A stretch of 64,000 nt of DNA. It comes from Thermosulfurimonas sp. F29 (GTDB taxonomy: Bacteria; Desulfobacterota; Thermodesulfobacteria; Thermodesulfobacteriales; Thermodesulfobacteriaceae). Shown piece after piece: positions 53,841-63,319 of this stretch. The position numbers were made by a program, and so were the translations under genes. The stretch is from contig NZ_JAIFYA010000002.1 in the NCBI RefSeq assembly GCF_019688735.1, forward strand, positions 124,001 to 188,000. The letters run 5' to 3'. Under the pieces are notes generated by a model that was not told the DNA's origin, searched no databases, and saw only the letters and a list, made by a program, of their open reading frames with translations. Within the stretch, counting starts at the first letter, position 1. Every line of letters begins with the position of its first letter.

Positions 53841-55774
53841 GGTTTCACCACATTAAGGAGACAGCCGGCAAGGATGATCTCCCGGTCGCGGGTCGTGAGC
53901 TCAAGCCGGACCTGGATCTCACCCTTTCCGGGGACCTCGATATGTATACTCTCGGCCCCCTCGGAGAGGGCCTTCCTTATCCCGGGGACGCGGATGCGAT
54001 CACCGACCGAAAGTCTATCGTAGTCCGCGGGATCCTCCAGCACCACCGGAAGGATCCCGAAGTTTATGAGGTTGGCCTTGTGGATGCGGGCAAAACTCTT
54101 GGCGATCTTGAGCCGCACTCCCAGGTAACGCGGAGCCAGGGCCGCGTGCTCCCGCGAGGACCCCTGGCCGTAATTCTCCCCGCCCAGCACCACCACCGCC
54201 CGGCCTTTCTCCTTGAGGGCCAGGGCCTTTTTCGAAAATTCCGGATCCAGGGCCGAAAACACATGTTCACTTATGGCCGGGAGGTTGCTTCGCAGGGGAA
54301 GGATTTTGGCCCCGGCCGGCATGATGTGATCGGTGGTGATGTTGTCGCCCACCTTGATGAGGATCTCCCCCTCCAGGTCCTCCGGCAGGGGGTCAAACTT
54401 CGGAAGGGGCACGATGTTGGGCCCCCGGATGATCTCCACCCTCCGGGCCTCATCATCGGGAAGCGGCGGCACGAGAAGGGTGTCGTTCAGGATGAATCTT
54501 TCGGGAAGCCTGATCTCCGGATAATCCCCCAGCTCGCGGGGATCGGTGATCACCCCGCGCACCGCCGAGGCCACCGCGGTCTCGGGGGAGACCAGGTAGA
54601 CATAGTCCGGACGGGTGCCGGAGCGGCCGGGGAAGTTGCGGGTGAAGGTCCGTAGCGACACCGCCTCCGTGGGCGGGGCCTGGCCCATGCCGATGCAGCC
54701 CAGGCACCCGCTCTGGTGGATCCGGGCCCCGCCGTGGACCAGCTTGCGGAATGCCGAAAGGGCCTCGAGGTTTTCCACCACCTGGAGGGAACCGGGATTG
54801 ATCTCAAGGCAGGTGTCCCGGTGGACGGGATAGCGCCCGAGCACCTCCGCCACCACCAGAAGGTCCCTCAGGGAGGAGTTGGCGCAGGAGCCGATGATGA
54901 CCTGGGCCACGGGGCGTCCGGCTATCTCGGCCACGGGCTTTACATTGTCCGGTGAGGAGGGACAGGCCGCAAGGGGCTCGAGCGTGGAAAGGTCGAGCTC
55001 GATCACCTCGTCGTAACGGGCGTCTTCGTCCGGGAGGATCTCCTCGAAGTCTTCCTCCCTTCCCTGAGCGCGGAGCCAGGCCCGGGTGACCTCGTCCGAG
55101 GGAAAGACGCTGGTGGTGGCCCCCATTTCCGTGCCCAGATTGGCGATGGTGGCCCGATCCGGAACGGAAAGTTCCTTGACCCCCGGACCGAAATATTCCA
55201 GTATCTTGCCCAGGCCTCCCTTTACCGTGAGTTTCCCTAAGAGCCAGAGGGCCACATCCCGGGCCGAGACCCAGGGCGGAAGTTTTCCGGTAAGATGGAC
55301 CCCCACGATCCGGGGCATGATCAGGTGGAAGGGCTCCCCGGCCATGGCCATGGCCACATCCAGGCCCCCGGCCCCGATGGCGATCATGCCGCAACCGCCG
55401 GCGGTGGGGGTGTGGCTGTCGGAGCCGAGAAGGGTCTTTCCCGGACGGGCAAAGCGTTCCAGATGGACCTGATGGCAGATCCCGTTTCCCGGCCGCGAAA
55501 ACCAGATCCCGTAGCGGGCGGCCACGGTCTGGAGAAACCGGTGGTCGTCGGCGTTGCGAAAGTCGGTCTGAAGCAGGTTGTGATCCACATAGGAGACCGA
55601 AAGTTCGGTCCGCACCCGATCGATCCCAATGGCCTCAAACTCGAGATAGGCCATGGTGCCGGTGGCGTCCTGGGTCAGGGTCTGATCGATGCGGATGGCA
55701 ATGGGTTCACCCCGCCTGAGACTTCCCTTAACCAGATGCCGCTCGATGATCTTTTCCGCCACGGTGAGTCCCAT
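53837..55774 (-). CDS. acn: Aconitate hydratase
   Basis: A 645-residue aconitase of the shorter bacterial/mitochondrial-like type. The [4Fe-4S] cysteines appear in IGSCANSSLRDLLVV near residue 296 and HQSGCLGCIGMGQAP near 355. LGSDSHTPTAGGCGMIAIGA near 118 and the swivel-domain GGENYGQGSSREHAALAPR near 535 are typical. It interconverts citrate and isocitrate and would follow the Re-citrate synthase-like enzyme at 24266. The stop overlaps the tiny membrane gene. Confidence 0.94.
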   Translation of the reverse strand: MGLTVAEKIIERHLVKGSLRRGEPIAIRIDQTLTQDATGTMAYLEFEAIGIDRVRTELSVSYVDHNLLQTDFRNADDHRFLQTVAARYGIWFSRPGNGICHQVHLERFARPGKTLLGSDSHTPTAGGCGMIAIGAGGLDVAMAMAGEPFHLIMPRIVGVHLTGKLPPWVSARDVALWLLGKLTVKGGLGKILEYFGPGVKELSVPDRATIANLGTEMGATTSVFPSDEVTRAWLRAQGREEDFEEILPDEDARYDEVIELDLSTLEPLAACPSSPDNVKPVAEIAGRPVAQVIIGSCANSSLRDLLVVAEVLGRYPVHRDTCLEINPGSLQVVENLEALSAFRKLVHGGARIHQSGCLGCIGMGQAPPTEAVSLRTFTRNFPGRSGTRPDYVYLVSPETAVASAVRGVITDPRELGDYPEIRLPERFILNDTLLVPPLPDDEARRVEIIRGPNIVPLPKFDPLPEDLEGEILIKVGDNITTDHIMPAGAKILPLRSNLPAISEHVFSALDPEFSKKALALKEKGRAVVVLGGENYGQGSSREHAALAPRYLGVRLKIAKSFARIHKANLINFGILPVVLEDPADYDRLSVGDRIRVPGIRKALSEGAESIHIEVPGKGEIQVRLELTTRDREIILAGCLLNVVKP

Positions 55775-55784
55775 AGGCGACCTC

Positions 55785-56852
55785 CTAAAGGGGAAACCGG
55801 TAAGAATAGTAAAGGACGAGCCCCTTTTCCTTCACATAGTCTTCCACCGGAGGAGGGGTCTGGTAGGTTACCAGCAGAAGGAATTTCTCCCCGGGAAAGA
55901 AACTCTCCAGACGCTTCACCAGGGCCAGGAAGGAATCCACATCCCGCTTGCGAAGTTGCGACTTGCATTCCCCCAGGATCCACACCTCCCGTCCCTCCTT
56001 AAGGCCCTTTCCTATGAGGTTCACCTCCTCGTAGCGCCGGGGAGCCACCTCTATGTACCTTCGACGGAGGGGTTCGATCAGCCGGATCCCGAACTCCTCC
56101 TCCAGAAGACGCGGAAGGTGGGTGTAGGCCCGATCCTCGAGCATGTAACCCACGCTGTGCTGAAGGGCCCCCAGCATCTCCCGGGTCTTACGGTGTTCCC
56201 GAGTCAGTTTGCGCAGTTCCTCCTCGGTGCGCTTCTGGGCCTCGGCGAGTTCCTTCACCACCTTATCCAGATGGTTCACCCGTTCCTCGAGTCGATTCTG
56301 TCTTTCGACGAGTTTTCTTATTTCCTCCTCGGTGCGTTTCTGGGCCTCGGCCAGTTCGTTTACCTTCTCCTCGGTGCGTTTCTGGGCCTCGGCCAGTTCG
56401 TTTACCTTCTCCTCGGTGCGTTTCTGGGCCTCGGCCAGTTCGTTTACCCTTTCCTCGGTGCGCTTCTGGGCCTCGGCCAGTTCGTTTACCTTCTCCTCGG
56501 TACGCTTCTGAGCCTCGGCGAGTTCCTCGATGGCCTTCCAGACCCGCTTGAATTCCTCCTCCGTCCTTTTCCTGAACTCCCTCAGCTCCTCTTCAGTGCG
56601 TTTCTGGGCCTCGGCGAGCTCGTTTACCCTTTCCTCGGTGCGCTTCTGTGCCTCGGCCAGTTCCCTGATGGCTTCCCAGGTCTTCTCCTGGGTCTCGGAG
56701 AGCCGTTGAAGCTCCGCCTTCACCTCCCGCAGGTCTTCCCTGGAGAGCATACCGGCCCTCTGCTGATCAATTTCCTCCAGAAGGGCGAAAAAGACTTCCC
56801 GCAGTCCGGGGTCCAGATTCTCAAGAAGCCGAAAAAGTCGTGCCCTTTGCAC
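55785..56852 (-). CDS. Repeat coiled-coil protein with PD-(D/E)XK-like domain
   Basis: A 355-residue protein. About residues 45-225 are a coiled coil built from 14-residue units of the type [14 protein letters not shown]; five are contiguous. The C-terminal domain (about 235-355) has [40 protein letters not shown] (candidate E-x-K) and [20 protein letters not shown]. This fits a DUF3782-like nuclease fold. It is a longer relative of the gene at 28699-29376. It ends 10 bases before the aconitase start. Function unknown. Confidence 0.7.
   Translation of the reverse strand: MQRARLFRLLENLDPGLREVFFALLEEIDQQRAGMLSREDLREVKAELQRLSETQEKTWEAIRELAEAQKRTEERVNELAEAQKRTEEELREFRKRTEEEFKRVWKAIEELAEAQKRTEEKVNELAEAQKRTEERVNELAEAQKRTEEKVNELAEAQKRTEEKVNELAEAQKRTEEEIRKLVERQNRLEERVNHLDKVVKELAEAQKRTEEELRKLTREHRKTREMLGALQHSVGYMLEDRAYTHLPRLLEEEFGIRLIEPLRRRYIEVAPRRYEEVNLIGKGLKEGREVWILGECKSQLRKRDVDSFLALVKRLESFFPGEKFLLLVTYQTPPPVEDYVKEKGLVLYYSYRFPL
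56320..56525. repeat. Tandem 42-base repeats in the coiled-coil gene
   Basis: Five near-identical 42-base units (plus-strand core CGGTGCGTTTCTGGGCCTCG) encode the 14-residue [13 protein letters not shown] repeats. The nucleotide identity is high even at third positions, which points to recent tandem expansion or gene conversion. Confidence 0.8.
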
Positions 56853-56870
56853 TTTAGAGCCTCCCTAAAA

Positions 56871-57488
56871 CTAGACCGTTTCCCCCAGACATTCAGGGAC
56901 CTCTTTTTTCAGGTTCTCCAGAAGGGCCTCGGCTTCCTCCCTGAGGGGCGAAACCTCCCTCAACGGTTTTACCAGATGAACCAGAAGGTCGGCAAGGCTT
57001 GCGCAGAGGAAGATTTCCCGCTCCTCCCCCGGAGTTCCCCGAACCTCGGCGGGAAGCCGACTCTTAAGGACCTCCACGGCCAGGGATTCCGGCCCCCGGT
57101 AGCGTACTCCGAAGTAGAGGTGCCGGGCCTTTAGGGCTGCGGAGAGGTTCCTCACCTCCTCCCGGGAAAGGAGTGTAAAGGAGAGATCCTGTGGGGGGAT
57201 GAGCCCGTGCCGGGGCTTGAGATCGGCCACCAGCGAGGGCTCCCACCGGAGGAGGTAAAGAAGGAGACCCTTCGCAAACTTGAGGTCCAGGTTTTCGCGG
57301 ATGAGGGTGCGGAGGGCCTCCACCGGGCCGGAGATCAGGAATCGCCGCCGATCAAGACGGTCGGCGGAAAGATCCCGGGGAAGACGCTCGAAGAGTTTGA
57401 AAAGCGGGGTCTCGCTCCGGGCCGAGACCTCAAGAACCAGGGGCCGAAGCCCCCCGGGAAGCTCCTTCTCCGGAACCGGCACAAACAC
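56871..57488 (-). CDS. Hypothetical protein
   Basis: A 205-residue protein that I do not recognise. No signal or membrane segment. It is leucine- and charge-rich with SGPVEALRTLIRENLDLK, FAKGLLLYLLRWEPSLVADL and RHLYFGVRYRGPESLAVEVL. GGGGGGAG precedes the GTG start. It lies 18 bases upstream of the coiled-coil nuclease-like gene, so the two are probably co-transcribed. Confidence 0.6.
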   Translation of the reverse strand: MFVPVPEKELPGGLRPLVLEVSARSETPLFKLFERLPRDLSADRLDRRRFLISGPVEALRTLIRENLDLKFAKGLLLYLLRWEPSLVADLKPRHGLIPPQDLSFTLLSREEVRNLSAALKARHLYFGVRYRGPESLAVEVLKSRLPAEVRGTPGEEREIFLCASLADLLVHLVKPLREVSPLREEAEALLENLKKEVPECLGETV

Positions 57489-57569
57489 CAGTACTCCCCC
57501 CCATTATTAATGTGCTCTCTACTCTCCCGGCAAGTGTACTTTATTTTTTCGAGAGACTAAAAAAACTTG

Positions 57570-58169
57570 CTATAAACGGAAATACAAATCACATATATCG
57601 GGAGTGGTTAAATCATAATCACATCCGAGAGCCTGGATAGAGCCTTTAGTGTTATTGCCGTCATCGTATTTGACATCTATCTGTAAGGCCACATCTTCGG
57701 GTATATTATCAAAGGAGATCCAGTTTGCCGCTACACCGTTAATAATTCCATAAGCGATACGGATAGCTCCACCGAAAACATTACGCGGGTTAACCCGACC
57801 GCTTCCTGCAATTATGTTAGCCAGTCTTAAATGCTCCCAGATTACGCAACTTTCTTGAGTATTGCTATCCGTACAGGTAGAGATAAACCCTCCATTAATT
57901 AAACCATTACCATTTCCGTTTACTGTGGAAGTAGTACCGAGATGAGTTTGAGCCTGGGGATCGTCACCGGGCCATGCATTATATTTATCGTAATATGTAT
58001 AGACTGCGGCCATTATTTCTCGATATTGACTATAGAGCCTGGTGCGTTTTGCACTGTTAATTAATTCCTGACCTTTTAATATCGCACCCAGAAGAATACC
58101 GATGATCACCAGCACTATGGCCAACTCTACAAGGGTAAAGCCCTGTGCACTTCTGTTATTTATTTTCAT
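57570..58169 (-). CDS. Type IV pilin-like protein
   Basis: A 199-residue prepilin-like protein. A short basic leader ends at the prepilin peptidase site QGFTLVELAIVLVIIGILLG, a hydrophobic helix to about residue 35. An AT-rich globular part has YTYYDKYNAWPGDDPQAQ, typical of pseudopilins that carry a YYD..WPGD loop, and paired cysteines near residues 103 and 112. GGGAGG precedes ATG 58169. Codons are much more AT-rich than in neighbours, suggesting acquisition. No pilus assembly genes are adjacent. Confidence 0.85.
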   Translation of the reverse strand: MKINNRSAQGFTLVELAIVLVIIGILLGAILKGQELINSAKRTRLYSQYREIMAAVYTYYDKYNAWPGDDPQAQTHLGTTSTVNGNGNGLINGGFISTCTDSNTQESCVIWEHLRLANIIAGSGRVNPRNVFGGAIRIAYGIINGVAANWISFDNIPEDVALQIDVKYDDGNNTKGSIQALGCDYDLTTPDICDLYFRL

Positions 58170-58187
58170 AATAGCCTCCCATTTTAG

Positions 58188-59273
<1,086 letters not shown>

Positions 59274-59282
59274 TCTCTTGTG

Positions 59283-59310
59283 TTGACAAGATATCTGGAG
59301 AGATTATTTT
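59283..59310 (+). promoter_or_regulatory. Promoter of the perR-type gene
   Basis: TTGACA (59283-59288) and TATTTT (59305-59310) with a 16-base spacer, immediately upstream of the PerR-like box. Confidence 0.6.
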
Positions 59311-59311
59311 T

Positions 59312-59326
59312 TTATAAAAATTTTAA
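59312..59326. promoter_or_regulatory. PerR-box-like operator
   Basis: TTATAAAAATTTTAA agrees with the B. subtilis PerR box TTATAATNATTATAA at 12 of 14 defined positions (compared by eye). It overlaps the expected transcription start of the perR-type gene, which argues for autorepression. Confidence 0.55.
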
Positions 59327-59339
59327 GATGAGGAATAAA

Positions 59340-59747
59340 ATGTTATCCAAAGATAGAATCAATTTTTACCGAAACCTTGGATTAAAGATCACCCCTCAGA
59401 GGCTGGCCATTCTGGAGTATCTCGAGGGCAATACCTCCCATCCCACCGCCGAAGATATATACCGTCATGTAAGTCAGCAGTTTCCGAGCATGTCTTTTGC
59501 CACGGTTTACAATACTCTGGAGGCCCTTAAGGAAAAGGGCCTGGTTATGGAACTTCATGTGGAGGGTGGGAAAAAACGCTTTGATCCCAATACCGAACCT
59601 CATCACCACTTCTATTGTCTTTCTTGTGGGCGAATTATTGATATCTATGGGGAGGTGAGGGCCGACATACCGGAGCAATATTCCAAAAAACTGGAAATTT
59701 ATGGTTTAAGAGTTTTATTTCTCGGCAAATGCGATAAATGTTCCTGA
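59340..59747 (+). CDS. perR: PerR-type Fur-family regulator
   Basis: A 135-residue Fur-family protein. The winged helix has NLGLKITPQRLAILEYLEGN and SFATVYNTLEALKEKGLVME. The metal half has FDPNTEPHHHFYCLSCGRII and the closing CDKC. The segment HHHFYCLSCGRIIDI and its single-gene context fit peroxide sensor PerR better than Fur. ATG 59340 has GAGGAA upstream; ATG 59328 is possible but close to the predicted transcription start. Confidence 0.82.
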   Translation: MLSKDRINFYRNLGLKITPQRLAILEYLEGNTSHPTAEDIYRHVSQQFPSMSFATVYNTLEALKEKGLVMELHVEGGKKRFDPNTEPHHHFYCLSCGRIIDIYGEVRADIPEQYSKKLEIYGLRVLFLGKCDKCS

Positions 59748-59828
59748 CTTATCCGAAATATTTCATTTTTATTTCTTCTTACCGAAACCGAAAGGTGATA
59801 CGGCAAGATTTTTCCTTTAACGACCCTC

Positions 59829-59857
59829 TTGACTTATCATTTCCATTCATCTAAAAC
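59829..59857 (+). promoter_or_regulatory. HU gene promoter
   Basis: TTGACT (59829-59834) and TAAAAC (59852-59857) with a 17-base spacer, 38 bases before the HU ATG. Confidence 0.5.
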
Positions 59858-59894
59858 GGAACCTAAGGCAATCTCAAATTATAAGGAGGGCGGT

Positions 59895-60179
59895 ATGAAT
59901 AAGGCGGAATTGGTTTCTAGAATGGCTGATATCTCGGGAATGACCAAGGCATCCGTGGAGAAGGCTTTGAATGCATTTATTGAAGCCGTAACGGAGGCCC
60001 TGCAGAAGAACGATAAGGTCACCCTGGTGGGGTTTGGTACCTTCATGGTGGCCGAACGGGCGGCTCGAAAGGGGCGCAATCCCCGGACCGGTGAGGAGAT
60101 AAAGATTCCGGCCCGCAAGGTGGTAAAGTTTAAGCCCGGAAGTGCCCTTGAAGCGGCGGTGAGTAAAAAAAAGAAATAA
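59895..60179 (+). CDS. hup: HU-family DNA-binding protein
   Basis: A 94-residue HU: MNKAELVSRMADISGMTKAS at the start, VTLVGFGTFMVAERAARKGR then NPRTGEEIKIPARKVVKFKP, and a lysine tail. It bends and packs DNA as a dimer. AAGGAGGG precedes ATG 59895. It stands alone with its own promoter and a clear terminator. Confidence 0.95.
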   Translation: MNKAELVSRMADISGMTKASVEKALNAFIEAVTEALQKNDKVTLVGFGTFMVAERAARKGRNPRTGEEIKIPARKVVKFKPGSALEAAVSKKKK

Positions 60180-60217
60180 TCAACATGAAATAACCTTCGA
60201 TTTTTTTTTCTAAATAC

Positions 60218-60245
60218 GGGAGGGGAAAAATCCCCTCCCTTTTTA
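60218..60245 (+). terminator. Intrinsic terminator of hup
   Basis: GGGAGGGG-AAAAAT-CCCCTCCC is an 8-bp perfect stem followed by TTTTT, 38 bases after the HU stop. Confidence 0.9.
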
Positions 60246-60271
60246 TCTTTTCCTGGCTGGAAGTAGGTCCT

Positions 60272-63200
60272 TTACTGGAAGCGGACAGTTGTAGTATATT
60301 CTTTTTCTCCCCGTAAGTAGGTAATCTTTACTGAATCCCCTTTATCCTTGAAGGTCAATATCAGGCGCAAATCCTCTACACCGGAGATAGCCTCTCCGTC
60401 GGCCCGGAGTATAATGTCTCCTTTTTTAAGACCGGCTTTAGCAGCCGGGGATTTTTCTTCCACCTGCACAATCTTAACCCCTGTTTTTTCCTTTTTGATC
60501 CAGACCCCCAGGCGAGCGGTAAAGGGCCTTTTCGCCGGTTCCGGATAAAGAATAAAGTCAGCAAATCCGGACGAAATTCTTTCGTTCCCTCCCAGAACCA
60601 GGGTAACCAGGGAACGAATTCCTCGTCTCTTCAATCTGGAGGGAATACCGAATCCGTACATAATATGCCCTTTTCCGGCCAGAATGACCAACTGATAATC
60701 CGGATGTGCCTGGAGCCAGCGATAGGCCGCCTCGGCCATACCTTCGTCCCACAGGATCTGGGCTTCATAAAAATATTCGAATTTGGGGAATCTCTTGATA
60801 AATTCTCGATGTTTTTGATAAATCTTAAAAAGATAGGCTCGATATGAGGGATTATCCAGTTTCATTTCCGGAAGGGAGGCCTTCTCCTCAAGACTGAGGC
60901 CTTCAAGCCCGGATTGGGCTACTTTTTTGGTCAATTCCGAGGGGACATTAAGGGCTACCAGGGGTATCCCGTTCCGGCGAGCAAAGAGAACTATGGGACG
61001 ATAAAGCTTCCAGTCAAAGCGCCATCTCTTGAAGTATTCGGTCTTTTTTAAAAACTCCTTTTCATTAATGGATCCTGCAATAAAGAGATCCAGATATTTT
61101 TGAAAGGGTTGCTGAAACATTTCGAGCCCGATGGCCAGGCGATGTCCCTCCCGGTACAGAGTTCGGATGATCTCCAACTGCGTCAGATGATGCTCGTACC
61201 GATCATGTTCTTCTCCGATAAGAATAACCCTATATAGACCGATCCTCCTGATTATTTCCTGAAGCGGTAAAAGATCCTTGAGGGGGAGCCCGGTGGTTTC
61301 GGTGGAAAGCGGAAGCCTGATACCGTTCTCTCCTTCGGAACGAACCTTTTCAAGCAACCTTCCCTGGCGAAAAAGGAGACGTTTGTAACGCCATAGGTGC
61401 TCAAGGCGGGGTAGGACCCGCTTTATTTCTTCCGCCTCCGTAGCCCGGACGAAAAGGAGGGCCTTTCCGGGATAGTAAGGACTTTTGCTGACTTCGAGAT
61501 AAAATCCCGGCTTTAGTTCACGGTTATTCTCAAAAAGGAAATTTAGAACCCCGGGCTTTTGTCCCATAAAAATAACATTTTCGTTGCTTAATTCGCTTTC
61601 CGTGAATGTTTTCCAGGTCACCCTGTAGCCCAGGTGCTGGAAATAATGAACCAACGGACGATAAACAGGCCATTTTTCTCTGGAAATAACCACCTTTCCC
61701 CCGGAGGACAGGATTAATCCCAGAGTGGGCGGGATTTCCGAATCTTCCAGTTTGCGCCAGATGGTATATTCCGGATCAAGAAGTACCTCTTCCGGAGAAA
61801 AATTCAGAGATAATTCAAAATCCTTCCGGATCCCCGAAATTTCTATTTGTGTATGAATGTCTTTTCCGGATCCCTTGATAACGATGGGAACCCGGAGTCT
61901 GTAAAAGGGAGGATCCTGGTAAAGGGTTAATCCCAAACGATATTTTCCCTTTTCGTCCCTGAATAGATACCGTTTGGCTAGATGCAGAACGGGTTCTCCC
62001 TTCCTTTCGACCCACTCCTGAAAAAAAGGGGAGAGGTCATGTCCCGCTCGGGCCGAAAAGGTCCTTTCCAGGTCGTCCCAGTCCGCTTCTTTAAAAAGAA
62101 AACGGTTCACAAATTCCCTCAGACTTTCCTGAAAGACCCGCCTTCCCAGCTTTTGTTCAAGCATGTAGAAAAGGAACGCTCCCTTTCCGTATCCTATAGC
62201 TTGAGCGCAGCGATTCGTTCTCCGTATAAAACGGGAGAGAGGAAAGAGGTCCTCATTCCCGCACCAGGTCTCGTGAGCGATGAGGAGATCCTTTCGGTAT
62301 CTCACCCCCTTTCCCCTTTTTTCCGCCTGTCTCCAGTCCCCGAGATAGGTTACCAGACCTTCTGACCAGTTGGCCTTTCGGGGATAAACTCCACATCCGA
62401 ACCACTGATGCAGAATTTCATGAGGTAGGGAGGTTTCCGGAATAAAGGGAAGTCGAAGGACCCTTTCACCGAAAAATATCAGCGTGGGATAAGCTTCCCC
62501 TAACTCTTTACTTATTTCCACAATAGAAAGACGTCGATAGGGGAAAGCCCCCAGCAGGTTTTTGTACTCCTCAATGTAGGCAAGAGAGCGTTTCAGGTAA
62601 TTTTCGGCAAGCTCCGGATCCGGTTTTTTCAGATAAAGGGCTACGGTAAGAGATCCCCGGGTGCGATAATAATATTCGTATTTTCCGTAAACCAGAGGAG
62701 GAGGGGGGGCGGGATGGTTCAGGATAAAAGTATAAATCCTGCGGCGTTTTAGGGTCTTGATTGCCAGCCGTTCGGCCGAGGAGATGGCCTTTAGACCGGC
62801 GGGAAGTTCCACGGTAAGGGTGTAATAGGCCAATCCCTCAGGGGAAGGGAACCATGTTCCGAACAGGAGTCCTTCCCGTATTCCCAGGAAGCCCCCTCTT
62901 TCCTTCCATTCGGCCGGGGGAAAAATTCCCCTGAAAAGGATCTCCAGTTTTTCCGTCTTACCCACGGTTAGGATCCGTAACTGACCTTCTTCCACTTCCG
63001 GCCGGATGGGCCGTCCACCCAGAAGCACCCTGCCCAGGTAGAGATTCTTTACCAGGATCCTGTTTACCCGATTTCGAGGGAGTTCAATCAGACACCTCCC
63101 GCTCAGAGTATGTCTTTCCGGATTGACCCTGACCCATACTTTAACCCTGGGGAGCCGGGAAGATGAAAGTCCGGTAGAACTTAAGAGGAGGAGTACAAAT

Positions 63201-63319
63201 AGACTAAACGAGAAAGTTAGCCACCACTTCCGGCAAAAAACCGAAGTGAAAATGGATGTAAGAGGCCACGAGATTTTCCCGGACCACCCCGAAGGTTTCC
63301 ACCGTGCGTCCTTCCGCAT
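60272..63319 (-). CDS. M1-peptidase - ChaN - PDZ fusion protein, exported
   Basis: A 1015-residue protein with three domains. After a long basic start, a hydrophobic signal lies at about 33-50. An M1 aminopeptidase-like region (about 60-500) has the zinc motif LPHEILHQWFG and third ligand NWSEGL. About residues 660-930 resemble ChaN/Cofac_haem_bdg: VILIGEEHDRYEHHLTQLEI, HRLAIGLEMFQQPFQKYLDL and VILAGKGHIMYGFGIP. A C-terminal PDZ (about 940-1013) has VEEKSPAAKAGLKKGDIILR. ChaN proteins bind heme and support iron uptake. The ATG at 63319 overlaps cobB by 116 bases, and no shorter in-frame start keeps the signal. Its AT-richness exceeds its neighbours. Confidence 0.8.
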   Translation of the reverse strand: MRKDARWKPSGWSGKISWPLTSIFTSVFCRKWWLTFSFSLFVLLLLSSTGLSSSRLPRVKVWVRVNPERHTLSGRCLIELPRNRVNRILVKNLYLGRVLLGGRPIRPEVEEGQLRILTVGKTEKLEILFRGIFPPAEWKERGGFLGIREGLLFGTWFPSPEGLAYYTLTVELPAGLKAISSAERLAIKTLKRRRIYTFILNHPAPPPPLVYGKYEYYYRTRGSLTVALYLKKPDPELAENYLKRSLAYIEEYKNLLGAFPYRRLSIVEISKELGEAYPTLIFFGERVLRLPFIPETSLPHEILHQWFGCGVYPRKANWSEGLVTYLGDWRQAEKRGKGVRYRKDLLIAHETWCGNEDLFPLSRFIRRTNRCAQAIGYGKGAFLFYMLEQKLGRRVFQESLREFVNRFLFKEADWDDLERTFSARAGHDLSPFFQEWVERKGEPVLHLAKRYLFRDEKGKYRLGLTLYQDPPFYRLRVPIVIKGSGKDIHTQIEISGIRKDFELSLNFSPEEVLLDPEYTIWRKLEDSEIPPTLGLILSSGGKVVISREKWPVYRPLVHYFQHLGYRVTWKTFTESELSNENVIFMGQKPGVLNFLFENNRELKPGFYLEVSKSPYYPGKALLFVRATEAEEIKRVLPRLEHLWRYKRLLFRQGRLLEKVRSEGENGIRLPLSTETTGLPLKDLLPLQEIIRRIGLYRVILIGEEHDRYEHHLTQLEIIRTLYREGHRLAIGLEMFQQPFQKYLDLFIAGSINEKEFLKKTEYFKRWRFDWKLYRPIVLFARRNGIPLVALNVPSELTKKVAQSGLEGLSLEEKASLPEMKLDNPSYRAYLFKIYQKHREFIKRFPKFEYFYEAQILWDEGMAEAAYRWLQAHPDYQLVILAGKGHIMYGFGIPSRLKRRGIRSLVTLVLGGNERISSGFADFILYPEPAKRPFTARLGVWIKKEKTGVKIVQVEEKSPAAKAGLKKGDIILRADGEAISGVEDLRLILTFKDKGDSVKITYLRGEKEYTTTVRFQ

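Noticed and set aside
56320-56525. Tandem 42-base units as a CRISPR-like or regulatory repeat
   Set aside because: They are in frame and encode a regular coiled coil within a complete gene.
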